Origin: Streptomyces resistomycificus
Lineage (GTDB): Bacteria; Actinomycetota; Actinomycetes; Streptomycetales; Streptomycetaceae
Direction of reading: 5' to 3'
Length of the DNA stretch: 64,000 nt
NCBI RefSeq assembly: GCF_001514265.1
Contig: NZ_KQ948996.1
Location: 124,001-188,000 of the forward strand
Shown piece after piece: positions 52,449-60,295 of this stretch. The notes beneath the pieces were generated by a model. That model searched no databases. It was given only the letters and a program-made list of their open reading frames with translations, and was not told the origin of the DNA. Both the position numbers and the translations under genes were made by a program. Position 1 is the first letter of the stretch; each line of letters opens with the position of its first letter.

Positions 52449-53816
52449 ATGGACGCGCGTGAGGCGGCGCTCGGACAGGCGTACGGCCATGCCGTCCGCT
52501 GGCTGGCGAGCTTGTCCGACCGCCGGGTCCCCGCGGGCGCTTCGGTCGAGGGGGTCGTGCGCGCGCTCGGTGCCGAGCTGCCCGACGGCCCCAGTGCGCC
52601 CGCCGACGTCGTGGACCTGCTGGCCACGGCCTGTGAGCCGGGGCTCACCGCGTTTCCCAGCGGCCGCTTCTACGGATTCGTCGTCGGTGGCACGGAGCCG
52701 GCCGCGCTGGCCGCGGATTGGCTGGTCAGTGCCTGGGACCAGAACTGCGTGATGCGTGCCGTCTCGCCGGCGTACACGGCGGTGGAGGACATCGCGAGCG
52801 CGTGGCTGCTGGATCTCCTGGGCCTGCCTGGTGGCAGCGCCGTCGGCTTCACCACGGGTGCCACGATGGCGAACTTCACCTGCCTCGCCGCCGCACGCGA
52901 CGCGGTACTGCGGCGGGCCGGCTGGGACGTCGCAGGCGACGGACTCACGGGTGGGCCGGCCGTACGCGTCGTCGTCGGCGCGGACCGTCACATGGCCATC
53001 GACCTGGCACTGCGCTACCTGGGGCTCGGCAGACCCGAGGTGGTGACGGCCGACGATCAGGGGCGCATCGAGCCCGAGGCCCTGCGGCGCACCCTGGCGG
53101 CCGGCGGTGGCAGGCCCACGATCGTGGTCCTTCAGGCCGGAGACATCCACTCCGGCGCCTTCGACCCCTTCGCCGAGACGATCCGTGCCGCCGCCGAGGC
53201 GAACGCCTGGGTGCACATCGACGGCGCCTTCGGACTGTGGGCGGCGGCCTCCCCGGAACACGCGCACCTGACGGCCGGCTGCGCGGACGCCGACTCCTGG
53301 GCGACGGACGCCCACAAGACCCTGAACGTGCCCTACGACTGCGGTCTCGCCATCGTGCGCGATCCTCTCGCGGTCCGCGCCGCGATGGGCCTGCACGGTG
53401 ACTACCTCATCCAGGACGAACACGGCGACCCCATCGACAAGGTTCCCGAGCTCTCCCGCCGCGGCAGGGCCTTCACGGTGTGGGCGGCACTCAGGTCCCT
53501 CGGGCGATCAGGTGTGGCCGACCTCGTCGAGCGACTGTGCCGACACGCCTCGACGTTCGCCACCGGTATCGCCGAGATGGAGGGCGCGACCGTCCTCAAC
53601 GACGTGGTGTTCACCCAGGTGTGTGCCGAGTTCGGCGACGACGACCGTACACAGCAGGTACTCGCCCGGCTGCTCGACGACGGCACGGCGTGGATCAGCG
53701 GATCCACCTGGCACGGCCGACGCGTCATGCGGATCTCGGTGAGCAACTGGTCGACGACCGACGACGACGTGACACACGCACTCGACGCCATCCGGCGCGC
53801 AGCTTTCCGAGCCTAA
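52449..53816 (+). CDS. PLP-dependent group II decarboxylase-like protein
   Basis: This is a 455-residue fold-type I PLP enzyme of the aromatic-L-amino-acid/glutamate decarboxylase family. Landmarks are HMAIDLALRYLG with His181 (stacks on PLP), WVHIDGAFGLWA with Asp258 and Ala260, and the Schiff-base Lys290 in WATDAHKTLNVPYDCG. FYGFVVGGTEPAALAADWL near the N-terminus is typical of the actinobacterial subgroup, some of which are aldolases or aspartate aminotransferase-annotated. Substrate cannot be decided. It is a single gene with a leaderless-type promoter. Confidence 0.88.
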   Translation: MDAREAALGQAYGHAVRWLASLSDRRVPAGASVEGVVRALGAELPDGPSAPADVVDLLATACEPGLTAFPSGRFYGFVVGGTEPAALAADWLVSAWDQNCVMRAVSPAYTAVEDIASAWLLDLLGLPGGSAVGFTTGATMANFTCLAAARDAVLRRAGWDVAGDGLTGGPAVRVVVGADRHMAIDLALRYLGLGRPEVVTADDQGRIEPEALRRTLAAGGGRPTIVVLQAGDIHSGAFDPFAETIRAAAEANAWVHIDGAFGLWAAASPEHAHLTAGCADADSWATDAHKTLNVPYDCGLAIVRDPLAVRAAMGLHGDYLIQDEHGDPIDKVPELSRRGRAFTVWAALRSLGRSGVADLVERLCRHASTFATGIAEMEGATVLNDVVFTQVCAEFGDDDRTQQVLARLLDDGTAWISGSTWHGRRVMRISVSNWSTTDDDVTHALDAIRRAAFRA

Positions 53817-54125
53817 AGGGCGGTCCGCAGAGGGTTCTCAGGTCGGCTTGACGTGGCTGTTCGTTGTCGGCCGCCCCCAGCCCGCCTGCCCGACGAGGGC
53901 GAGGTGGTGCATGCGCGTGATGCTGAGCACGGCGTGTGGTGGGCTTCCTTCCAGCCGGGCAGAGCTTCGCCCTTGCGCCGCGCCTGCGGGGCATGACAGG
54001 TCGGGTACCGGGACAGCCACCGCCGGCGATTGTGGTGCTCGAGCACAGACGCCACGGCTGGACCCGGACGCTCGCCGTCACCGGCCCTTGACCTAGAGCG
54101 CTGTCGAGCACCTAGCGTCTCCGCC
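53817..54125. other. Intergenic region with SDR promoter
   Basis: TTGACC at 54088-54093 and TAGCGT at 54113-54118 (19-nt spacing) stand 7 nt before the ATG at 54126, a likely leaderless promoter. No gene is recognised between 53817 and 54087. Confidence 0.4.
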
Positions 54126-55088
54126 ATGACGACACCTCAGCACAAGATCGGATCGGGCTTCGGCGCCAGGAGTACCGCGGACGACGTCCTCAGTGGGATC
54201 GACCTGTCCGGCAGCACCGCGATCGTCACCGGTGGCTACTCGGGACTTGGTCTGGAGACGACCCGCGCCCTGGCGGGCGCCGGAGCCCGCGTCGTGGTCC
54301 CCGCCCGGCGACGGGCGGCCGCTGAAGAGGCGGTCGGGGGCATCGACGGCGTCGAGACCGACGACCTCGACCTGTCCGACCTCGAAAGCGTCCGCGGTTT
54401 CGCCGAGCGGTTCCTGGCCTCGGGTCGCAAGATCGACATCGTGATCAACAACGCTGGGGTCATGGCCTGCCCCGAGACGCGGGTGGGCCCGGGGTGGGAG
54501 GCGCAGTTCGCCACCAACCACCTCGGCCACTACGCGCTGGTCAACCATCTCTGGCCGGCGATCGCCCGCGGTGGTGCGCGCGTGGTCGCCGTGTCCTCCG
54601 GCGCCCACGGCATCACCGGCATGCGCTGGGACGACGTGCAGTTCGAGCGTGGCTACGACAGATGGCAGGCGTACGGGCAGGCGAAGACGGCGAACGTGCT
54701 GTTCGCCGTGCAGCTCGACGCGCTCGGCCGCGACGCCGGAGTCAGAGCGTTCGCCCTGCATCCGGGCAGCATCCTCACTCCGCTGCAGCGCCACCTCGCG
54801 AAGGCGGAGATGGTCGACGCGGGCTGGATCGACGAGAACGACAACCCGACCGATCCCACCTTCAAGACGCCCGGGCAGGGCGCGGCGACGCAGGTATGGG
54901 CGGCGACCTCCCCCAGGCTGGCCGGCATGGGCGGCGTGTACTGCGAGGACTGCGACGTAGCCGAGCCGGCCGGCGAGAGCTCGGAAGGCGGCGTGCACGC
55001 ACACGCGACCGACCCCGAGCAAGCCGCACGCCTGTGGGCGCTGTCGGCCGACCTCACGGGCGTCGACGCTTTCGCGGCGGCAACCTAG
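54126..55088 (+). CDS. Short-chain dehydrogenase/reductase
   Basis: This is a 320-residue NAD(P)-dependent SDR. The cofactor motif TGGYSGLG is at 35-42, NNAG at 108-111, and the catalytic Ser157/Ser158, Tyr183 and Lys187 (YGQAK) are all present. The length and the GYSGLGLETTRAL segment fit the retinol-dehydrogenase-like or WWOX-like SDR subgroup common in Streptomyces. Arg61-Arg62 after strand 2 favours NADPH. It is a single gene; the substrate is unknown. Confidence 0.92.
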   Translation: MTTPQHKIGSGFGARSTADDVLSGIDLSGSTAIVTGGYSGLGLETTRALAGAGARVVVPARRRAAAEEAVGGIDGVETDDLDLSDLESVRGFAERFLASGRKIDIVINNAGVMACPETRVGPGWEAQFATNHLGHYALVNHLWPAIARGGARVVAVSSGAHGITGMRWDDVQFERGYDRWQAYGQAKTANVLFAVQLDALGRDAGVRAFALHPGSILTPLQRHLAKAEMVDAGWIDENDNPTDPTFKTPGQGAATQVWAATSPRLAGMGGVYCEDCDVAEPAGESSEGGVHAHATDPEQAARLWALSADLTGVDAFAAAT

Positions 55089-55412
55089 CCAAGCTCTTCA
55101 GTAAACGGTCGGCGTGACCTACCGGGTGTGCGCACCCGTCATGCGCTGTGGTGTGTGGCTGTGCCACCTCAGGCTTGTCGGGGAAGTCAGAGTGCTCGCC
55201 GTTGGTCGAGGCGTAGGTCGAGGCGGAGGTCGACCATGTCGTCGCACGGTCAGGGGGAGACGTCGTACCGGCGGTCGCGGCGGTCGCGGCGGTTGTTCCA
55301 CGGCAACTCCTGCTCGCCCGCTGCCGGCCTGAGGACGTGACTGGCCAGGATGAGTCGAACTCTCAGGTCGGACCGGCGTGTGGGCCGGGGAGCGGCACCG
55401 CGACCGCTGCCG
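55089..55412. other. Intergenic region, nothing recognised
   Basis: This is the space between the convergent SDR and amidotransferase genes. A short run of GGCGGTCGC direct repeats occurs near 55271-55290. No gene, strong hairpin or other site is visible. Confidence 0.3.
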
Positions 55413-56246
55413 CTAAACGGGTTGCGGGGTGAAGGGAAGCAGTTGGTCCGCTCCGGGTTGCACGATGCCGTAGCTGCTCTCGGGGACCTCGTTCCAGGCA
55501 CCGGGCAGATCCCCCAGGGGCTCGGACACGATGAGGCGGGTCTCGTCCGAGACCTCCCGCAGGAACGCCATGTCGGGGTGGAGTGCGCGCAGGGTCTGTA
55601 CCCGCGTGCTGTAGTACAGCGAGCGCGACGTCTTCTGGCTGGAGTAGCGGAAGGCCCACAGCCCTTGACCGTTCGTCACGGCGATGGTCATCTGCAGCGG
55701 GAAGTCCACGCCGTGCTCGCGCCCCGTCCGCTCCACCAGCCCGGCCATCCGGGCGACGGCGCCCGGCGGGTCCTCCTCCAGGCCGAGGGTGAGCGCCAGG
55801 AAGAACATCAACTCGGAGTCCGTGGATCCCTCGATGCCGGCGAAGAGCGTCGGGTCGACGGCCAGCGTGAGGTCTCTGCGGATGAGGTGGAAGTCGGTGA
55901 TGGCACCGTTGTGCATCCACATCCAGCGGCCGTGGCGGAAGGGGTGGCTGTTGGTCTGCTGCACCGCGGTACCGGTCGAGGCCCTGATGTGAGCGAAGAA
56001 CAGCGGCGAGTGGATGTGGTCGGCGATCTCCCGCAGATTGCGGTTGCTCCACGCCGGGCCGGTGTCGCGGAAGATCGCGGGGGTGTCGATGTGCGGTGCG
56101 TACCAGCCGACGCCGAACCCGTCGCCGTTGGTGGTCTCGACTCCCAGCCGCGAGTGCAGGCTCTGGTCGATCAGTGAGTGGGCCGGTTTGTAGAGGATGG
56201 TGTCGAGGAGGACGGGCGTTCCTGAGTAGGCGAGCCACCGGCACAT
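55413..56246 (-). CDS. Class II glutamine amidotransferase-like protein
   Basis: This is a 277-residue Ntn-hydrolase of the class II glutaminase fold (YafJ/EgtC-like). The catalytic Cys2 follows the initiator Met (MCRWLAYSG). ETTNGDGFGVGWY, FFAHIRASTGTAVQQTNSHPF and WMWMHNGAI are the conserved glutamine-binding segments. No second synthase or transferase domain is present and no ergothioneine genes are nearby, so the acceptor is unknown; it may be a glutamyl-peptide hydrolase. AAGGTGG precedes the ATG. Confidence 0.88.
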   Translation of the reverse strand: MCRWLAYSGTPVLLDTILYKPAHSLIDQSLHSRLGVETTNGDGFGVGWYAPHIDTPAIFRDTGPAWSNRNLREIADHIHSPLFFAHIRASTGTAVQQTNSHPFRHGRWMWMHNGAITDFHLIRRDLTLAVDPTLFAGIEGSTDSELMFFLALTLGLEEDPPGAVARMAGLVERTGREHGVDFPLQMTIAVTNGQGLWAFRYSSQKTSRSLYYSTRVQTLRALHPDMAFLREVSDETRLIVSEPLGDLPGAWNEVPESSYGIVQPGADQLLPFTPQPV

Positions 56247-56446
56247 CGACTACCACCTTCCTGGTGCGCGGCTGTCGAAGCCAGGATGCGCACGGCACCA
56301 GCTGGGGGATGAGCGGTTCCCCGGGGGCGTCGGATCGGAGTTCGACCGGTACGCACCGCGGTCCCGCCCGCTGCGTGGTCCCGGTGTGGGGTCGGACGGT
56401 GTTTCCATGGTCGTGCGCCGAGCCGTTGATCGCCATACGGCGGAGA

Positions 56447-56520
56447 CCGGGGCGGCATTCGCGCGTAGGGCAGGTCAGCCGGGGCGGCATTCGAGCGTAC
56501 GGCAGGGCAGCCGGGGCGTA
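56447..56520. repeat. 32-bp tandem repeat, two and a third copies
   Basis: A 32-bp unit beginning CCGGGGCGGCATTCG occurs at 56447-56478 and 56479-56510, with a partial third copy from 56511 (CCGGGGCGTA). It is intergenic, within 56247-56719, and has no recognised role. Confidence 0.75.
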
Positions 56521-56657
56521 GGGGTCAGGGGCGCCGCCCGTAGCGGCAGGCGGGCCCGGGCCCTGCCCCTCACGGGCGCGGTGCATGCGCGGGAGCGCCC
56601 CGGGTCTCGACGGGTCGAAAGCAGCCGTGCGACGCGCTGCCGCGACGCGTTGCGGAG

Positions 56658-56698
56658 CCGCGCCCAGGGCCGCGCCCAGGGCCGCGCCCAGGGCCGCG
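56658..56698. repeat. 12-bp tandem repeat
   Basis: CCGCGCCCAGGG is repeated three times (56658-56693), then starts a fourth time. It lies just downstream of the sigma-factor stop codon and may affect termination. Confidence 0.75.
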
Positions 56699-56719
56699 AG
56701 CAGACCCGAGCGCGACCCG

Positions 56720-57865
56720 TCAGCGATGGCGGCGGGCGTTGAGCCGGGCGGCCTGGCGTGTCAGGTGGTCGCGCTCGGCGAGGTTGGGTGCCTTTCGGGC
56801 CGCCTCGGCATACAGCCGTGCGGCCGTCGTCAGGTCGCCGTCGCGTTCGTGGAGGTAGGCAGCGACCGCGGTGTGGCGGGGGAGTGTGTCGTCCAACGCC
56901 GCGAGGGCCGCCAGGCCGGCGCGCGGCCCGTCGGCCTCGCCGACGGCCACCGCGCGGTTGAGTCGGACGACCGGGTTGCCGGTCAGGTGCGCGAGCTCGT
57001 CGTACCACTCGACGATCTGCACCCAGTCGGTCTCCCCGGCGGTGGGCGCGTCGGCGTGGAGTGCCGCGATGGCGGCCTGGGCCTGGAACTCGCCCAGCCG
57101 GTCTCGGGCGAGGGCCGCCTGGAGGATCTCGACGCCCTCGGCGATGGACTCCGTGTCCCACCGGCCGCGGTCCTGCTCGGCGAGCGGTACCAGGCTGCCG
57201 TCGGGTGTGGTCCGGGCGGCGCGCCGGGCGTGGTGGAGCAGCATGAGGGCGAGTAGCCCCGCCACCTCCGGGTGGTCGACGGCGACCGCGAGCTGTCGGG
57301 TGAGCCGGATGGCTTCGGCGGCGAGGTCGACGTCGCCGGAGTAGCCCTCGTTGAAGACCAGGTACAGGACGCGCAGCACGGTGGCCACGTCGCCGGGCTG
57401 TTCGAACCGCACTCCGGAGACGGTGCGCTTGGCGCGGCTGATCCGCTGGGCCATGGTCGCCTCGGGCACCAGGTAGGCCTGGGCGATCTGGCGGGTGGTC
57501 AGCCCGCCGACCGCACGCAGGGTGAGCGCGACCGCGGACGACGGTGTGAGCGACGGGTGGGCGCACAAGAAGTAGAGCTGGAGCGTGTCGTCCGCCGAGG
57601 GTGCGGGCCCGGGCGCCGGCTCCTCGTCGACGAGGTCCTCCCGTCGGCGCCGGGAGGCGTCCGCCCGGGTCGCGTCGAGGAATCGGCGCCAGGCCACGGT
57701 GACCAGCCAGCCCTTCGGATCTCGCGGCGGGTCGGCCGGCCAGACCCGGACGGCCTCGACCAGCGCGTCCTGCACGGCGTCCTCGGCCGCCGCGAAGTCG
57801 GCTCCGCGGCGGACGAGGATGGCGAGGACGCTCGGCGTGAGGCTGCGGACGAGGGCCTCGTTCAT
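56720..57865 (-). CDS. ECF42-type RNA polymerase sigma factor
   Basis: This is a 381-residue sigma factor of the extracytoplasmic-function class with the long C-terminal extension (DUF6596/TPR-like) of ECF42. Region 2 is RRGADFAAAEDAVQDALVEAV and region 4 is GLTTRQIAQAYLVPEATMAQRISRAK. The extension (about 170-381) contains LRVLYLVFNEGYSGD, the family hallmark, and helical repeats. ECF42 sigmas are controlled through their extension rather than by an anti-sigma factor. The ATG at 57865 has GGAG upstream; a GTG at 57877 overlapping the YCII stop is an alternative. It is the second gene after the YCII protein, the standard partner. Confidence 0.92.
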   Translation of the reverse strand: MNEALVRSLTPSVLAILVRRGADFAAAEDAVQDALVEAVRVWPADPPRDPKGWLVTVAWRRFLDATRADASRRRREDLVDEEPAPGPAPSADDTLQLYFLCAHPSLTPSSAVALTLRAVGGLTTRQIAQAYLVPEATMAQRISRAKRTVSGVRFEQPGDVATVLRVLYLVFNEGYSGDVDLAAEAIRLTRQLAVAVDHPEVAGLLALMLLHHARRAARTTPDGSLVPLAEQDRGRWDTESIAEGVEILQAALARDRLGEFQAQAAIAALHADAPTAGETDWVQIVEWYDELAHLTGNPVVRLNRAVAVGEADGPRAGLAALAALDDTLPRHTAVAAYLHERDGDLTTAARLYAEAARKAPNLAERDHLTRQAARLNARRHR

Positions 57866-57873
57866 CGTTGAGG

Positions 57874-58281
57874 TCACTCCGTGATGGTGGGCGGCGCGGT
57901 CAGGAACGGGCGTACCTCGAGCCACTCGTGGATCGGCTTCCCGCCCGCTCCGGGGGCGGCCGACAGCTCGCCGGCCAGTTCCAGGGCACGCTCGTGGTCG
58001 TCGACGTCGATCACCATCCAGCCGGCAATGAGGTCTTTGGTCTCGGCGAACGGGCCGTCGGTGACCGGCGGGCGCCCCTCGCCGTCGTACCGGACCCATG
58101 TCCCCTCGGGGGCGAGCGCCTGACCGTCGACGAACTCGCCCGTCCCCTCTAGCCGCGCCGCGAAGTCGCTCATGTACTGCATGTGGGCCGAGATCTCCTC
58201 CTGTGTCCACTGGTCCATGGGCACGTTGTTCACAGGAGCAGGGGCGCCGCGGTAGTGCTTGAGCAGCAGGTACTTGGCCAT
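57874..58281 (-). CDS. YCII (DGPF)-domain protein, ECF42 partner
   Basis: This is a 135-residue dimeric ferredoxin-like fold protein (MAKYLLLKHYRGAPAPVNNVP...), carrying the diagnostic VTDGPFAETKDLIAGWMVI motif. YCII/DGPF proteins are encoded beside ECF42 sigma factors and are their likely targets or sensors. GAGGAGAAGC precedes the ATG. The stop lies 8 nt before the sigma-factor ATG, so the two form an operon. Confidence 0.93.
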   Translation of the reverse strand: MAKYLLLKHYRGAPAPVNNVPMDQWTQEEISAHMQYMSDFAARLEGTGEFVDGQALAPEGTWVRYDGEGRPPVTDGPFAETKDLIAGWMVIDVDDHERALELAGELSAAPGAGGKPIHEWLEVRPFLTAPPTITE

Positions 58282-58506
58282 GGTGCTTCTCCTCGGTGCT
58301 GGTGCGGTCCATTGTGGTCGCGTTCACTGCTGGGACGGAGCCGATCGCGCGTTCTCGACATCGCCGCGGAACTTTTTTGCGCCGCTCGCAGATGGACCTG
58401 GGCGGGCCGTCGCGCGGTGTCCGGGTCAGGGAGTGGCGTGAAGGCGGGGCCCCGCGGGCTGCCGCCGTTCGCTCATCCGGGTGCCGCGCCGACTGCGGAC
58501 CGTGGC

Positions 58507-58614
58507 GACGGGCGGGCTGTGGTCGACGGGCGGGCTGTGGTTGACGCGAGGGCTGTGGTCGACGCGCGGACCGTGGTCGACGCGCGGACCGTCGTCGACG
58601 TGCGGACCGTCTTC
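58507..58614. repeat. Six 18-bp tandem repeats
   Basis: Six head-to-tail 18-bp units, all beginning GACG and ending near TGGTC or TCGTC, occupy 58507-58614 and drift from GGGCGGGCTG to CGCGGACCG along the array. On the minus strand they would encode a Thr/Ser/Ala hexapeptide, but no credible gene contains them. The remainder of 58282-58699 is otherwise empty. Confidence 0.85.
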
Positions 58615-58699
58615 GCGGAGCCTTCCTGCCTGCGGTCTTCGAAGCCCCGCCCCACCCCGCCTTCCCCGGCCGCGGGTGCTGCGCAGGCCGACGTCTGGG

Positions 58700-59380
58700 T
58701 CAGCGCACGATGGTCCCGGAATCGGCCGCGATGAGCGCGACAGACGCTCTGACCGCGTCCAGTGCCGCTGCTCGTTCCTGGTCGGTCATGCGAGCCGGTC
58801 CATAGGTGACCACGGGGTCGAGTACCTGGAAGCCGACGAACTCCAGCATCCCTCGATGGATGTGGAACAGGAAGTCGTCCATCGAGCCGAACGCGCCGCC
58901 AGGCCGGAACGACTCACTGGGCCCGCCGGTCGTGAACAGCAGCATCGCTCGCTTCTCGGCGAGTGCCGCGTCGCCGAAGAGTCCGTAGTCCCCGCCGAAG
59001 ACCGCGCCCATCACGAAGACCCGGTCCACCCAGCCCTTGAGGATGGCGGGCAGCGAGAACCACCACAGGGGGAACGACAGGACGAGGAGATCAGCGGCGA
59101 GCAGGCGATCGAGATGTGTCTTGACGGTCGCGTCGAGCGTCCCGTTCTCGACCGCGCGCATCTGCTCGGCCTGCGGCTTGAAGTGACCTTCCGCCGGTGC
59201 GAACTCCTCACGGGCGAGAGTCGGGGCCCACGCATCGGCGTAAAGGTCCAGGACGTCGACCCGGTACCCGGCATCGCGCAGCGCCTGAGCCGCTGTGGCC
59301 ATCTGGGCGGTGCTGAACGAATGGGGCTCGGGGTGGGCGTGAACGATCAGAGCGGTGGGAGCGGCGTCCAAGGGCGACAT
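58700..59380 (-). CDS. NAD(P)H quinone oxidoreductase (flavodoxin-like fold)
   Basis: This is a 226-residue FMN or FAD reductase of the Flavodoxin_2/NQO1 family, which carries out two-electron quinone reduction. ALIVHAHPEPHSFSTAQMA is the phosphate-binding start, VLSFPLWWFSLPAILKGWVD the central flavin region, and LLFTTGGPSESFRPGG the next loop. TATGAT ends 6 nt before the ATG with no Shine-Dalgarno, so it is leaderless, and an inverted repeat sits behind the -10. It follows the ArsR gene by 34 nt; the repressor very likely controls it. Confidence 0.9.
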   Translation of the reverse strand: MSPLDAAPTALIVHAHPEPHSFSTAQMATAAQALRDAGYRVDVLDLYADAWAPTLAREEFAPAEGHFKPQAEQMRAVENGTLDATVKTHLDRLLAADLLVLSFPLWWFSLPAILKGWVDRVFVMGAVFGGDYGLFGDAALAEKRAMLLFTTGGPSESFRPGGAFGSMDDFLFHIHRGMLEFVGFQVLDPVVTYGPARMTDQERAAALDAVRASVALIAADSGTIVR

Positions 59381-59394
59381 GACGAGATCATATC

Positions 59395-59412
59395 GACGTA
59401 TTGCGATACGTC
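59395..59412. promoter_or_regulatory. Operator of quinone reductase gene
   Basis: GACGTAT and ATACGTC form a perfect 7-bp inverted repeat with a 4-nt centre, in the spacer upstream of TATGAT (complement at 59387-59392). It is the expected ArsR-family site. Confidence 0.55.
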
Positions 59413-59414
59413 AA

Positions 59415-59747
59415 TCAGAGGGTCGTGTCGATCGCTCGGGCCAGCTGTGCAAGCCGCTGTTCGTCGCGCCGATAGTGGGTCCACTTGCCCACCCGGGTGG
59501 GACGCACGAGCCCCGCCCGTTCGAGCGTGCTCATATAGCTGGAGACCGTCGACTGAGCGAGGCCCGACTTCGCCTGGATGTGCGTGACGCACACGCCGAC
59601 CGAACGGCGATCCGCGATCGGTTCGTACTCGCCGAAGTGCGCGTCTGGATCCTTCAGCCACTGCATGATCTGCAGGCGGGCAGGGTTGCCGAGGGCCTTG
59701 AACACCTCGATCAGGTCGCCCGGATCCGATCCCGCAGTCGCGGCCAT
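59415..59747 (-). CDS. ArsR-family regulator
   Basis: This is a 110-residue winged-helix repressor (FKALGNPARLQIMQWLKDPDAHFG, then AKSGLAQSTVSSYMSTLERAGLV and KWTHYRRDEQRL). One Cys (VGVCVTHIQ) lies just ahead of the recognition helix; it may sense quinones or oxidants rather than metal, which would suit the neighbouring quinone reductase. The ATG at 59747 has GAGAGG upstream. Two GATATC boxes (59787-59800) stand in its promoter region. Confidence 0.88.
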   Translation of the reverse strand: MAATAGSDPGDLIEVFKALGNPARLQIMQWLKDPDAHFGEYEPIADRRSVGVCVTHIQAKSGLAQSTVSSYMSTLERAGLVRPTRVGKWTHYRRDEQRLAQLARAIDTTL

Positions 59748-59786
59748 GGGCCACCTCTCTCGTCGCCAGACACTCCGACACACCAC

Positions 59787-59800
59787 GATATCTCGATATC
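59787..59800. promoter_or_regulatory. Paired GATATC boxes upstream of ArsR gene
   Basis: GATATCTCGATATC carries two GATATC palindromes separated by 2 nt, 40-53 nt upstream of the ATG. It is a plausible autoregulatory site. The rest of 59801-60295 shows no gene. Confidence 0.4.
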
Positions 59801-60295
59801 AACTCACGGTGATCGGGACGCTCGGCAGGCCCATCGGCGTCCCCGCACCGCGCGGCATGGGCAGTGCGGATGCCGGGAGACCCGAGAGCAGGGGTACGGC
59901 TCCCGGTCGGGGTGAGCCCGGCGGCCCGGCGCAGATGCCTCACCCGCGGCCGTCACGTCCGACGTCACTCCCGCGCGAAGCATCCTCGATTCGAGTGCTT
60001 CCGGCCCGGTGTGGTTTGGCCGACACCTTGAGGAATCATGAAAGGGCGCTGTCATCGGCTGCGCGGAACCGAGTATGCATTCGGCGGAACGACCCCGAAT
60101 CCGGCCTCTCCGCCCCATGATCCCAGCCCGCAATGATGCACGGCTGAGAGAGATCAAGACAGGGAAAGCGCCTGTGACATTCGCTCTGGCGCTCTGAAAT
60201 ACTTGAGGTAGAGTGCGCCACTCGAGCGGCGCCGACCGCTGTGGTTTTCGCACACGCACGGAGTTCTTGCCTTGTTCGGAGCACAAAGATCGCCG

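Noticed and set aside
53838..54020. A 60-codon minus-strand frame between the decarboxylase and SDR genes
   Set aside because: It has no Shine-Dalgarno, promoter or recognised family; too little support to call a gene.
58473..58655. A 60-residue Thr/Ser repeat protein on the minus strand
   Set aside because: It simply reads the 18-bp tandem array; there is no Shine-Dalgarno, promoter or surrounding coding bias.
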